Part shown: positions 41,041 through 50,477 of the stretch, piece after piece
Layout of the letters: the number at the start of each line of letters is the position of its first letter
How positions within the stretch are numbered: position 1 is the stretch's first letter
NCBI GenBank assembly: GCA_039105265.1
Contig: JAPFFF010000013.1
Coordinates: 2,976,001-3,040,000, forward strand
Length of the DNA: 64,000 bases
DNA from: Tritrichomonas musculus
Lineage: Eukaryota > Parabasalia > Tritrichomonadida > Tritrichomonadidae
Direction: 5' to 3'
Program-made: the position numbers and the translations under genes
The notes under the pieces: generated by a model
Told to the model about the DNA's origin: nothing
The model's database searches: none
The model's input: the letters and a program-made list of their open reading frames with translations, nothing else

Positions 41041-42201
41041 AATTCTAGCACAATATTTTATCCAATTCCAGACCCAATTTCACAACCACCAGTTGAGCCA
41101 AAAAGAGTTGTACCTACTGTCACAGTTGACAAAAGCAAAGATGAAACAATTGCAAATCTTAAAGCACAATTACTTAGTAAAACGAATGAATTTGATTCAC
41201 AAAAAAGTTTATATGAATCACAATTGGCTGAAAAAACCAAAGAAATCGCCGATCTTCAACAACAATTAGAAAAAGCAATAAAAAAGAACGAGTCAACAAA
41301 TGGTGGAAGTTGCATATCAAAGCCAAGTGATCAATTCCAATTCCTCGACGCCGACTTGATCCAAGAATTTGAAACGCTCGAAGAGATCGGATCAGGCGGA
41401 GGAGGGAAAGTTCTAAAAGTTGCCAAGAAAGAAATATATGCGTTAAAAGTCATGAACTTGAGCAAAAATCCAGACGAAAACCAATCTTCACTTCGTCTCT
41501 TCTTAGGAGAATATGAAATACTAAACATGCTGAATCACCCGAACATTCTGAAAACATACGGATTTTATGTAAATGAAAAGAAGCCTCCTTCCATTCTTCT
41601 TGAGTTTTGTCCGATGAATCTTGATGATTTAATAAATAACAAGAAGATCACCAAAGTTGAACTCGTTTGCACGATTTATCAAATCGTTGAAGGAATGAAA
41701 TTTGTCCATTTCAATAAAATTGTTCATCGGGATTTGAAGCCATCAAACATTCTGCTTACAAAAGATGGAACAGTGAAAATTGCTGACTTCGGAATTGCCA
41801 AATTGATGTCTGCTGAACAGCAACTTACAACAGGCGGAATTGGAACACAGAAATTCATGGCACCTGAAATTTTAAATGAAGAAAATTACAATGAAAAAGT
41901 GGATATTTATTCTTTTGGCGTCTTGGTTTTCACTATTTTAAATGATGGAAAGCTTCCTACAAATAAGCTTAGAGACATTTGCAATGGAGTGAAGGCAGAA
42001 ATCCCAGAAAAATTCACTGAGTTCTCTAAAAATCTCATTAACTCATGCTGGAATTTCGCTCCAGATGATCGACCAAGCTTCGAGGAGATTCTTAATGAGA
42101 TAGAAGCAAACAAGTACAATTTGATCGATTTAAACAAATTCGAACTTCAAGAGGTTGAAGTTTTTGTAAAGAATCATAAATCACAAATTCCATCATATTG
42201 A
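41041..42201 (+). CDS. Protein kinase lacking a visible start (5'-partial)
   Basis: An active-looking Ser/Thr or TKL-type kinase with all motifs: IGSGGGGKVLKV, Lys in YALKVMNL, HRDLKPSNILL, DFGIAKL, GTQKFMAPEIL, DIYSFGV and CWNFAPDDRPSFEEI. Ahead of it is a coiled coil (ETIANLKAQLLSKTNEF, KEIADLQQQLEKAIKKN) and a Pro-rich start (PDPISQPPVEPKRVVP). The frame is open from 41041, after a TGA, but the first ATG lies within the kinase beta-3 strand, which is too late. The 5' end was therefore either replaced by the low-complexity tract upstream or lies beyond an unrecognised intron. I favour a 5'-truncated gene. Confidence 0.8.
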   Translation, partial: NSSTIFYPIPDPISQPPVEPKRVVPTVTVDKSKDETIANLKAQLLSKTNEFDSQKSLYESQLAEKTKEIADLQQQLEKAIKKNESTNGGSCISKPSDQFQFLDADLIQEFETLEEIGSGGGGKVLKVAKKEIYALKVMNLSKNPDENQSSLRLFLGEYEILNMLNHPNILKTYGFYVNEKKPPSILLEFCPMNLDDLINNKKITKVELVCTIYQIVEGMKFVHFNKIVHRDLKPSNILLTKDGTVKIADFGIAKLMSAEQQLTTGGIGTQKFMAPEILNEENYNEKVDIYSFGVLVFTILNDGKLPTNKLRDICNGVKAEIPEKFTEFSKNLINSCWNFAPDDRPSFEEILNEIEANKYNLIDLNKFELQEVEVFVKNHKSQIPSY

Positions 42202-42579
42202 AAATGAAACAATAATTTTAGCTAAAAACATCTTTTTAATTATTTTATTTTTTTATTTTTATAAAAAAATTTAGCGGTTTTATAAACCATTCAAATTATG
42301 CTGTTTATTTTTTTCAAAAAATTCTAATCTATTACAAAAGCAGCTGCATATATGATTTTTTTTTATTTGAATTCTTCTATTTTTAATTAATATTCTTTAT
42401 TTGATTAATTATATGATTAGATAAAAAAATGTGATTGATTAATATCGTATATTCGACATTCAATTTAAAATGAATAAGGACGAATGAAAAAAAAAATATG
42501 AGCAAATCAAACACATGGAAATATTACTCGAGAATGAAAAATATTATTTAAATAAGATTTCTTATTTAAAGTTTAACGA
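42202..42579. other. AT-rich spacer between convergent genes
   Basis: No gene or clear terminator is seen between the convergent kinase and GTPase genes. Confidence 0.4.
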
Positions 42580-43185
42580 TCAGAATATATTGCATAAAGC
42601 TTTTGAGTTTCTTTTTTTATTCATGGATTGATCTTGTTTAATATCATTTTTATTACTGATACCTAATCTGATGACTGTTTCAAATACTTCATTTACATTT
42701 TCATGTTCCCATGATGAGCATTCAATATAATACTGTGCTTTAATTATATTTTTCAATCTCTCTCCATCTTCTGTGGTTATTTTGTTATTTTCATAAAAAG
42801 TGACATTATTAAAATCAAATCTATCTCGCTTGTCTTTTTTTAAGCCAACCAAAATGTATGGCTTGTCTTTGCAATATTCCAATATTTCCTGACGATAATT
42901 GTTTTCTATTTCATCATATGAATATTGATTAACAAGACAAAAGCAAAAAACAACTACATCTGCAAAACCATAAGAAATTATCCTGCTGCTTCTTGTATTT
43001 TCAGCGCTTTCATCTATTTGAATAAATAAATCAATTTTCTTTTTATCAAAAATGATTTTTTTATGTTGAATATCAAAAAGATAACCTGAATACTCACTTT
43101 TATCGCAATCACCTGTCATGTAAGTTTGAATCAATGCCTTTCTTCCTATTGAATCTTGTCCTGCAATATAAATTCGTAAGTTCAT
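42580..43185 (-). CDS. Divergent Rho-like small GTPase
   Basis: 201 residues with the overall Rho/Rac layout: VVVFCFCLVNQYSYDEIE, YILVGLKKDKRD, YYIECSSWEHENVNEVFE and a C-terminal CNIF that fits a CaaX box for lipid attachment. The nucleotide-binding motifs are eroded. The P-loop reads GQDSIGRKA, with Arg where the family has the phosphate-binding Lys. The DxxG motif reads DESAE, and NKxD/TKxD reads LKKD. This suggests altered or absent GTP hydrolysis, a pseudo-GTPase that may still bind effectors at a membrane. The C-terminal half is better conserved than the P-loop. Start is the ATG at 43185. Confidence 0.8.
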   Translation of the reverse strand: MNLRIYIAGQDSIGRKALIQTYMTGDCDKSEYSGYLFDIQHKKIIFDKKKIDLFIQIDESAENTRSSRIISYGFADVVVFCFCLVNQYSYDEIENNYRQEILEYCKDKPYILVGLKKDKRDRFDFNNVTFYENNKITTEDGERLKNIIKAQYYIECSSWEHENVNEVFETVIRLGISNKNDIKQDQSMNKKRNSKALCNIF

Positions 43186-43376
43186 TAATATAAATATGAA
43201 TTTAATTCATGCCCCTTTTTTTTTATATGGAAATTAGATTATTAATGCCCTTAATCAAGAAAAGCATTACTAAAAACATAAAAATCATAACAGAAAAACA
43301 TAAAATCAATATAAAAATCAATTAGAATTAATGAGAAAAAAGAAGATTTATTAGATCTTTTATAAAATTTAAATAC

Positions 43377-43700
43377 AGTGACCAGTTACATGATCTGTGA
43401 TTAAGATATTTTCGATCATTGAATAACTGAAGGCTCCTTTTTCAATTATTTTGAAAATTGAATCTTTGGAAATATCTATTCATTTAATTTTATGACAATT
43501 GTCAAATTCATAAGATCTAATGACATTATCAATATTTTTTGCATAAGAAAATTTGTTATTATCCTTTTTTGAAATCAATCAAACAGTTGGAATAAATAAT
43601 CACTCAATTTCAGTATTTTAGAATGTATCTTTCTCAATTGTTCAAAGTTTTGAATTTGTTAGAAACACAGATTTTAACCTTTAATATTTTATACAGTAAA
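43377..43700 (-). pseudogene. BspA leucine-rich-repeat fragment
   Basis: Minus-strand pieces of BspA-type repeats: NKFSYAKNIDNVIRSYEF, NCHKIK, then after an in-frame stop DSIFKIIEKGAFSYS, MIENILITDHVTGH. A short relic of a gene like the one at 43912-46338, in the opposite orientation. Confidence 0.7.
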
Positions 43701-43911
43701 GTTGTTAAAATTTTAAGATTTATTTATCATATTTCAATATTACAACTATAAATATAAAATTGTAAAAGAAAAGCATTTTCAAAAACTCTATATTTTAAAA
43801 TTTACAAAAACAATTAAATTGGTTTTGATAAAACAAAGATAGCAAATTTCTAAGTTATATATTGAAAGTTTTAACTTTTTCTAATAACGAAGTCAGATTT
43901 TTATTTTTGTG

Positions 43912-46338
43912 ATGTTTTTACAAATCATTTCTTTGATTTTATACAAATTAAATTATGAAGTTGGTGCGAATAGCAGAGATTTCTATCTACCAATTACTTT
44001 TGGTTTTAACTCTGGTGGAAATTATTCAATAAAAATCAAAAGTGATGCAAATGACAATATTTTGATTCATATTGGAACTATTGATGATATTGAGCGTTTT
44101 TGGAGTAAGAAAGATCATTATCACCCTTGTAATATTTCAATTTCCAATGAAAGCATTTATATTCTAAATAATAAAAATTATTCTTTCACAGGAATCATTC
44201 AAAAAGCTGGGAAATATGCAATTAACATCAAATCATGCACATATTTTAGTTCAAAATACAGTATTGAATTAACTTTCTTAAATCCTACATCAGCTTTGAG
44301 TTCAGAAAACCAACATTATTTGAATACTTTTAAAAAACTAATTTTATTTTCACTTTTTCTATGTATTCTATGGTTTATTACTCTTTTTGGCACTTTTTCA
44401 GACGCCAACATTTATCACTTACTAATTAGCATAGTATTATTTTTATACACAGTTGATAAAATTCTTTTGTTTTTCGAATACAAATCACTCGATCATTCTA
44501 ATGATATCACTAAATTTTCAATTGTGCGACCATATATCGTTTCAATATATTTTTTATTTTTATATAGTACAATAATGTTAGCTTTAAATGGATATCTTTT
44601 TTCTTATAGCGATTGGAGGAGGTTTGTGTTTTTTCATAACTTTTTGTGTTGTCTTGTTTTAATTTATTTGAAAAATTCATTTTATTTCTTCATTGTTTTA
44701 ATGATACCTTTTGTTATTTATATTTGGAACAATATAAAACATCATTTCAGCGGTACAATTCAATTTAATTATTATTTTTTTAATTCTTTTATCTTCTTAA
44801 TTCATTCTTTATCAACTGCATTTATTAGGAAAAAGCCATTAAATCAATTCAATATTCAAGCAATTCTGAATATCATAGATTTTTGCTTCTTGTTATATCT
44901 GTCATATCAATTTCAAAAGAAAATCAATTCAGAACATTTGAATGGAATTCAGTCACTTTTCAATGATTATATTGAATTGTTTGTAGGAAAAGCAATTATT
45001 ATTCCTTCAAATATTACAACAATCAATAGTTTTCAATATCATTATCATTGTTTTCAAAAAGTTATTTTTCAAAAGAAATCAAATTTGAAAATAATTAACG
45101 AGCATGCTTTTGATCATTGCCATATTAATACCATTGTAATTCCATCAAGTGTTGAAACAATTAGTTCGAAAGTATTCGATTCCTGTTATTCTCTCGAGAA
45201 AGTTGAATTTGAGCCACATTCGAAATTAATGATAATCGACTGTGATGCATTTCATCAAACAATTATCACTAGCATTGTAATTCCATCAAGTGTCATTCAG
45301 ATTTTTGAAGGTGCTTTTTGTGAATGTACTAGACTTACCAAAATTGAATTTGAAGAAAATTCTCAATTGCAAATAATTGGTGCAAGTGCTTTTCGAAGTA
45401 CTACAATTAAAAGTATTGAAATTCCAGACAATGTTGTTTTCATTGATATAAATGCTTTTGAATTCTGTAGATGCCTCAAAACTATTTCATTTAAAAATTC
45501 AAATCTTCAAAAAATATGTGAAAGTACTTTTGCCTGTTCAGGTATTGAAACTTTAACAATACCAAAAAATGTTTGCTGCCTAGAAAATGCATGGTGTTAT
45601 AGAACCTTTAATCTTAATGATGTGAACATCTCACCTGAAAATGAATATTTCCAAAAATATGATAATAAAATGATTATTGGCAAGAAAAACAATAATAAAA
45701 GTGTTCTTTATTTTGCTCCTCGAAATATTAATTCAATAACTATTCCTTCATTTATAAAACATATTGAAGAATGTTCATTTGAATTTTGTAAACAACTTAC
45801 AAAAGTGAATTTTGAAGAAAATTCTCAACTATCAATAATTAATTCAGATGCATTCAGTTGTACTCATTTATATGATTTCACTTTTCCTTCTTCTGTTTTG
45901 AATATTGGAAATAATGCTTTTAATTTTTGCAATTTTCTTATTAGAGTTGACTTCCCAGATGATTCTCAATTGGAATCAATTGGCTGTAATGCTTTTTATG
46001 AAACTCCGATAAATAGAATATTGATTCCTTCAAAAGTGACAAGAATTCATAAATTTGCTTTTTGTAATTGTTATAATTTAGTTTCTGTTGATTTTAAAGA
46101 AGATTCTAATTTGAAAATAATTGGATTTGGTGCATTTGAAAATTCGTCTTTGAATCAAATAATCATTCCTCCAAGTGTTTTTATAATAAAAGATTGTGCG
46201 TTTTCTAGGTGCTACTATCTTCAAATTGTGGAAATACCTGAAAATTCTAAATTAAAAAAGATTAGCAAGGAGATGTTTGATGAGAATTCACCATTAATTG
46301 TAATGATTCCTGTCAAATTCAATATTAAAAATTTGTAA
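43912..46338 (+). CDS. GOST-like seven-transmembrane protein with BspA LRR tail
   Basis: 808 residues from the ATG at 43912. A weak N-terminal hydrophobic segment is followed by a beta-rich domain of about 110 residues with two cysteines (FGFNSGGNYSIKIKSDAND, GIIQKAGKYAINIKSC). Seven hydrophobic helices follow at about 142-163, 168-191, 205-231, 238-256, 258-275, 285-306 and 315-337. A small beta domain ending in GKYxIxxxxC followed by seven helices resembles the GOST/GPR107/TMEM87 group of Golgi-plasma membrane proteins. Residues about 355-800 are BspA-type repeats (IPSSVETISSKVFDSCYSLEKVEF), diverged from each other. If the topology follows GOST proteins, the repeats are cytoplasmic. Function is unknown; a sensor or sorting receptor is possible. 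Confidence 0.8.
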   Translation: MFLQIISLILYKLNYEVGANSRDFYLPITFGFNSGGNYSIKIKSDANDNILIHIGTIDDIERFWSKKDHYHPCNISISNESIYILNNKNYSFTGIIQKAGKYAINIKSCTYFSSKYSIELTFLNPTSALSSENQHYLNTFKKLILFSLFLCILWFITLFGTFSDANIYHLLISIVLFLYTVDKILLFFEYKSLDHSNDITKFSIVRPYIVSIYFLFLYSTIMLALNGYLFSYSDWRRFVFFHNFLCCLVLIYLKNSFYFFIVLMIPFVIYIWNNIKHHFSGTIQFNYYFFNSFIFLIHSLSTAFIRKKPLNQFNIQAILNIIDFCFLLYLSYQFQKKINSEHLNGIQSLFNDYIELFVGKAIIIPSNITTINSFQYHYHCFQKVIFQKKSNLKIINEHAFDHCHINTIVIPSSVETISSKVFDSCYSLEKVEFEPHSKLMIIDCDAFHQTIITSIVIPSSVIQIFEGAFCECTRLTKIEFEENSQLQIIGASAFRSTTIKSIEIPDNVVFIDINAFEFCRCLKTISFKNSNLQKICESTFACSGIETLTIPKNVCCLENAWCYRTFNLNDVNISPENEYFQKYDNKMIIGKKNNNKSVLYFAPRNINSITIPSFIKHIEECSFEFCKQLTKVNFEENSQLSIINSDAFSCTHLYDFTFPSSVLNIGNNAFNFCNFLIRVDFPDDSQLESIGCNAFYETPINRILIPSKVTRIHKFAFCNCYNLVSVDFKEDSNLKIIGFGAFENSSLNQIIIPPSVFIIKDCAFSRCYYLQIVEIPENSKLKKISKEMFDENSPLIVMIPVKFNIKNL

Positions 46339-46722
46339 ATATAATTCATTTTATTTTCTAACAAAATATTTATGTCAGGATAAATCTAATTGAACTCTTC
46401 AAATGAATTGTTTCGAATTAATTTACAAATTTCTTTGGTCATTTTCGCCTTCTTTTCTTTTATCTTCAAAATCTTGTTTTTAATTATGTGAAAAATTTTG
46501 TTCATTGTTAATTTTATTTTTGAAATTGGTCTATATTATATTGGCCACTAAAAGTTTAATATTCAATTTTAACAATCTGTAAATAAAAGTCGTTTTATTT
46601 TCAAAATAAAAATTTTTGTTTTGAAACATTTATTAATAGCCATATAAAGAAATGAAAAAACTAATAAATTAAATTATAAATATTTTATTTATGCAGAAAA
46701 TATATCAAATTTAGCATAATTG
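46339..46722. other. AT-rich spacer, no gene seen
   Basis: No coding or RNA feature is recognised between the convergent LRR and Cys-rich genes. Confidence 0.4.
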
Positions 46723-46893
46723 TCAGCATATGTGACATACTTCGCTCGTATTTCCTTGATCTCCTCCATGTTTTTCATAGCATTTTTCACAATATCCTGC
46801 AAAACAATGCTTAGTGCATATATATTCACCGCAATCAATACACTGAGTATTGGCTTCATTAGTACATCCTGGTACACTGCAATAATTTCCCAT
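46723..46893 (-). CDS. 56-residue Cys-rich zinc-binding protein
   Basis: Begins MGNYCSVPGCTNEAN and ends TSEVCHIC at a TGA. Ten Cys and three His residues fall in metal-binding spacing: C5-C10, C18-C21, C26-H29-C30, C35-C38, H42, C53-H54-C56. The order CxxxxC, CxxC, CxxHC, CxxC, CxxxH resembles AN1 or B-box/treble-clef zinc fingers and could bind two or three zinc ions. The region around it is non-coding and AT-rich, while this stretch shows higher GC and clean codon structure, which supports a real gene. The overlapping 62-codon frame on the same strand is a shadow. Function is unknown; such small fingers often act in ubiquitin or stress pathways. Confidence 0.65.
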   Translation of the reverse strand: MGNYCSVPGCTNEANTQCIDCGEYICTKHCFAGYCEKCYEKHGGDQGNTSEVCHIC

Positions 46894-47280
46894 TATATTA
46901 ATAAAAAATGAAGTGATTGTGATTAAAATTTTAATAATTTTGGAAATAAACTTTTTCTATACAAAAGATTTTGATTCTAAATGAAAGATTTTCTCTGTTT
47001 TAAACGATTTCAAATAACTTGAATAACAAAATTGTAACTAGATAAATTCTGGGCAAAATTTAAAAAAAAATAAAAAATGGTCAACTGATTTTTTTTTAAT
47101 AAATCATTAGCCATTTTTTTGACCTTCTATAATCGAAATAAATTCAAAAAGCAGAAAATTTTTATCTAAAAAATAATTTTAAAATAATAAAAAAAGTTAA
47201 AGAAAATGGTTAACCTTTTGTTTGGGGAGATAGAGTTTTTCAATAGTTTACGAATGAAAATTTAATCACTTCATTTTTTA
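46894..47280. other. AT-rich spacer, no gene seen
   Basis: Divergent spacer between the Cys-rich gene and the LRR pseudogene. Only A/T-rich DNA is seen. Confidence 0.4.
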
Positions 47281-48576
47281 TGTTGTTCGACTTTGATGTT
47301 GAAATAGGAAACCATCTTTATAAATTAGATTATGTACAAAAAACTGCAGAATTAGTAGATTTCACTAGAAAAATAAATCAAGTAACAATCCCAAAAAAAA
47401 ATCATACATGAATCTCAAGAGTTCACCAATTGAAGATATCACATTTCCATCAGATTATCAATTAGAAGAAGGATTGTTTCAGTCAGCCGAAAAGTTGAAA
47501 AGAGTCCGCATAGTTCCAAGTGGTGATGCTTTGCTCATGATAATGCTTTCAGTTCATGTAGGGAACTCAAAAAAGTGACTTTTTCAAATGATTCAAAACT
47601 TCAAATTATTGGTAAGGAAGCTTTTTCATACACCAAAATAGAAAGCATTTTAATTCCTTCACATGTCACACTTATTGATGACTATGCATTTCAATTTAGC
47701 AAAGAACTTAAAAAAGTCGAATTCAAAGAAGGCTCAGAACTCCAAAGGATTGGCTATTCAACATTTTCTTTTACAAAAATCGAAAGCATTTTCATTCCTT
47801 CTCATGTTACATTCATTAATAGCTCAGCATTTTATTCATGTACGAATCTTATTGAAATTGAATTCAAAGAAGATTCAGAACTTCAAAGAATTGGTTCAAC
47901 AATAATTGGTGACACTATAATTTCAAATATTGTAATACCATCAATTGTTTCTGATCTAAATATTGATTGGTGCCTTGATTGCAATAAAAAGTTAATAAGT
48001 ATATCATTAGCACCAAATAACATGCATTTTATTGAAGACCAAAATAAAATAATATTCTGGAAAAAGGATCCTGAAAAAGAGGATTTCGATGCACTTATTT
48101 GGGCTGATCACAACATCAAACAAGCCTTTATTTCGATTCCATCAAGTATCAAGAAAATATATTCAAGTGCTTTTTTATCATGCTAAAACATTAGACGTGT
48201 AGAATTTGCATCTAATTCGCAACTTCAAATCCTTGGATCTTTTGCATTTTCTAATACTTCAATTGAGAGAATTTCAATACCAAATCATGTATAAAAAATT
48301 TGTGATAGCTGCTTCTGTAATTGCAAAAAACTTACACGAATAGATATTACAAATGATTCTGAACTGGAGGAAATTGGAATGAGTGCTTTCAGTTGTACAA
48401 AAATACAAAGTATTATATTACCTAAAAAAGTCAAACGTTTAGGAAGAAAAGCTTTTTATGGATGCTATGAATTACAAATAATAGAATTGAATAATAATTT
48501 AAATATAACGAACTATAATTTTCGATGCCCCCAAATCAAACCTTTAATTAACAAAAATAAGTTTGTTGATAAATAA
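47281..48576 (+). pseudogene. BspA leucine-rich-repeat pseudogene
   Basis: Starts MLFDFDVEIGNHLYKLDY at 47281, a plausible original N-terminus for a cytoplasmic BspA protein. A frame change near 47400 and another near 47550 lead into the longest open part (47575-48186), with repeats KLQIIGKEAFSYTKIESILI and the insert type DQNKIIFWKKDPEKEDFDAL. In-frame stops at 48184 and near 48290 separate the remaining repeats (QLQILGSFAFSNTSIE, ELEEIGMSAFSCTKIQSI), which end at 48576. It is related to the LRR part of the 43912-46338 gene. Confidence 0.85.
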
Positions 48577-48817
48577 AATACAATTTTTATTAATTTTTTA
48601 GTTGAACTAATTAAAAAATTACTAGTTTTTCTTGTTTATATTTATAATATAAAACTTTAGAATATAATATAAGATAAAAGACTAATTGTCTATCTGTCTG
48701 TAAATTTGCTCCTTAAATATTACGATTGCAAATGAATTAAGAATATAGTGCTATTATTGCTTGATGTAAATTTATTTTTTCACGAATATGATAATTTTAT
48801 TAAAAATTTTGAATATG
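48577..48817. other. AT-rich spacer
   Basis: No feature is seen between the LRR pseudogene and the small inverted-repeat element. Confidence 0.3.
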
Positions 48818-48968
48818 AATATTATTGCAGGTTGGTTTCACTTTTTTCAATTTTTTTTTTTCTATTATTTTTAATCGTAATATTATGACATTAGAATAAG
48901 AGTAATTAGGTACTACCGCACAATTGAAAGGTAATGTTAGTTTAAAGAAACCAACCTGCAATAATATT
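48818..48968. mobile_element. 151-bp inverted-repeat element upstream of VWA gene
   Basis: Perfect 22-bp inverted ends, beginning AATATTATTGCAGGTTGG (48818-48839 and 48947-48968), around an AT-rich core. It is a small MITE-like element whose right end lies only 34 bp before the start codon of the VIT/VWA gene, so it may form part of that gene's promoter region. Confidence 0.75.
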
Positions 48969-49002
48969 TTTTTAAATTATATTTTGATTTCACTTTGCTA
49001 TA

Positions 49003-50463
49003 ATGTCATTTGGCTCTTGCTGTATTTCGGAAGACAATGAAAATATAGAGATGGAAGCTAAATCTGTTCAAATAAAAGGCAACCAGTGTGGTTTACTCTT
49101 TAATTTTGAATTGATTCAAACGTTTTATCATACTCAACAGAATCCACAAGAAGTAAGCTATTTATTTCCTAACGATCTAAAGATATGCATATACGATACC
49201 ACATTTGTTGTAGGAAAAGAAATAATTAAGCCAAAACTCGAACCCAAAGAAGAAGCTGAAGAAATTTATGAAGAATCCGTCATGAGAGGCCACACGGCAA
49301 TTTATGGATCAAATATCGCAAACGGTTTAACAAAATTTAAACTAGGAAATGTTCCAGCTAATACTTATTGCAAAGTAATATTAAAAATAGCATTTACTGG
49401 CAATGTTACAAAACAAAATTCTTTTTTTGTTAAATTTCCATTAGATGTGTACACTCCAAGTGGTTCTAAAAATTGTTTAGATGTCTTATCTTCAGATTTC
49501 ATATTCCAATTACAATGTGATAAAGATAAAATTAAAGATGTCAAATCAAATATCATAAATGATAATTATGATGATTTACAGAAAGTTTTTTCCATTAAAA
49601 ATCAAGTTAACTGCAAAGAAGATGAAAAATCTATTATAATTAATTTCGAAACAATTAATCCCATTCAAAGTTTGGTTTTGGTTGGACAATCTACAAATGA
49701 TTATGACAATTATGCAATTACTATTTTCCCAAATTTGGAAGATAAACAATCAGATTCTCCAAAAGAATTTATATTCGTTATTGATTGCAGTGGATTGATG
49801 GGAGGCACAACAATCAAGAAAGTATCCGAATGCTTGGAAGTATTTATAAGATCACTCCCAGCCAATTCCTATTTCAACATCGTTAGATTTGGTTCTAAAT
49901 ATGAGAAACTTTTTGAGAACTCCATTCAATATAATGAAAGCAGTTTTGAAAAAGCTCTCAAATTGGTCAAACAGCTTAAAGCAGATTTAGGTGGCACAGA
50001 ACTTTATCAACCACTTCAAGTCATCTTTAATGAGCAAAATAAAATGGGACAAAAACAAGTTTTCATTATGACTGACGGTGAAGTGTCGGATCCACAACCA
50101 ATTCTCAATTTAGTTTCACAGAATTCTAATGAAAATCGATGCTTTACAATTGGTATTGGACGTGGTTGTGATGCTGGTCTTGCTGAAAGTTTAGTTAGAT
50201 TATCTGGTGGAAAATGCGACTTTTTACAAGAAGGTGATTCAATCAGCGAAAAAGTTATTCCACAGCTTCAATCTTCATTGTTTGGAATCATTAAATCTGT
50301 TCAAATTCATGTTGAAAACAATGATGAATTCCAAATGTCTCCATATCCTTTGCCAACCATCAGTTCAAAAGGTTCTTTCATCATCTATCTTCGTTCGAAA
50401 TATAAAAATAAAAACGAAAATAAATTTGACAAGAACTTTTTAATAACAGCCAATATTTTCTAA
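49003..50463 (+). CDS. VIT and von Willebrand A domain protein
   Basis: 486 residues. The VIT domain (about 12-140) includes FELIQTFYHTQQNPQEVSYL, EEAEEIYEESVMRGHTAIY and LGNVPANTYCKVIL. The VWA domain (about 257-430) includes FIFVIDCSGLMGG, NSYFNIVRFGS, LGGTELYQPL and FIMTDGEV. The MIDAS motif is DCSGL instead of DxSxS, so one metal-ligating Ser is replaced by Leu, and metal binding may be weakened. VIT-VWA proteins (the inter-alpha-trypsin-inhibitor and PARP4 type) mediate protein interactions; in trichomonads they are a cytosolic family without signal peptides. The frame stops soon after the VWA domain (LITANIF), and ankyrin-coding sequence of another family begins 15 bp later, so the original C-terminus was probably lost. 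Confidence 0.88.
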   Translation: MSFGSCCISEDNENIEMEAKSVQIKGNQCGLLFNFELIQTFYHTQQNPQEVSYLFPNDLKICIYDTTFVVGKEIIKPKLEPKEEAEEIYEESVMRGHTAIYGSNIANGLTKFKLGNVPANTYCKVILKIAFTGNVTKQNSFFVKFPLDVYTPSGSKNCLDVLSSDFIFQLQCDKDKIKDVKSNIINDNYDDLQKVFSIKNQVNCKEDEKSIIINFETINPIQSLVLVGQSTNDYDNYAITIFPNLEDKQSDSPKEFIFVIDCSGLMGGTTIKKVSECLEVFIRSLPANSYFNIVRFGSKYEKLFENSIQYNESSFEKALKLVKQLKADLGGTELYQPLQVIFNEQNKMGQKQVFIMTDGEVSDPQPILNLVSQNSNENRCFTIGIGRGCDAGLAESLVRLSGGKCDFLQEGDSISEKVIPQLQSSLFGIIKSVQIHVENNDEFQMSPYPLPTISSKGSFIIYLRSKYKNKNENKFDKNFLITANIF

Positions 50464-50477
50464 AGTCGCCAAAGATA

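Noticed and set aside
46689-46877. 62-codon minus-strand frame
   Set aside because: It overlaps the Cys-rich gene in another frame and lacks any motif; the Cys-rich reading is far more protein-like.
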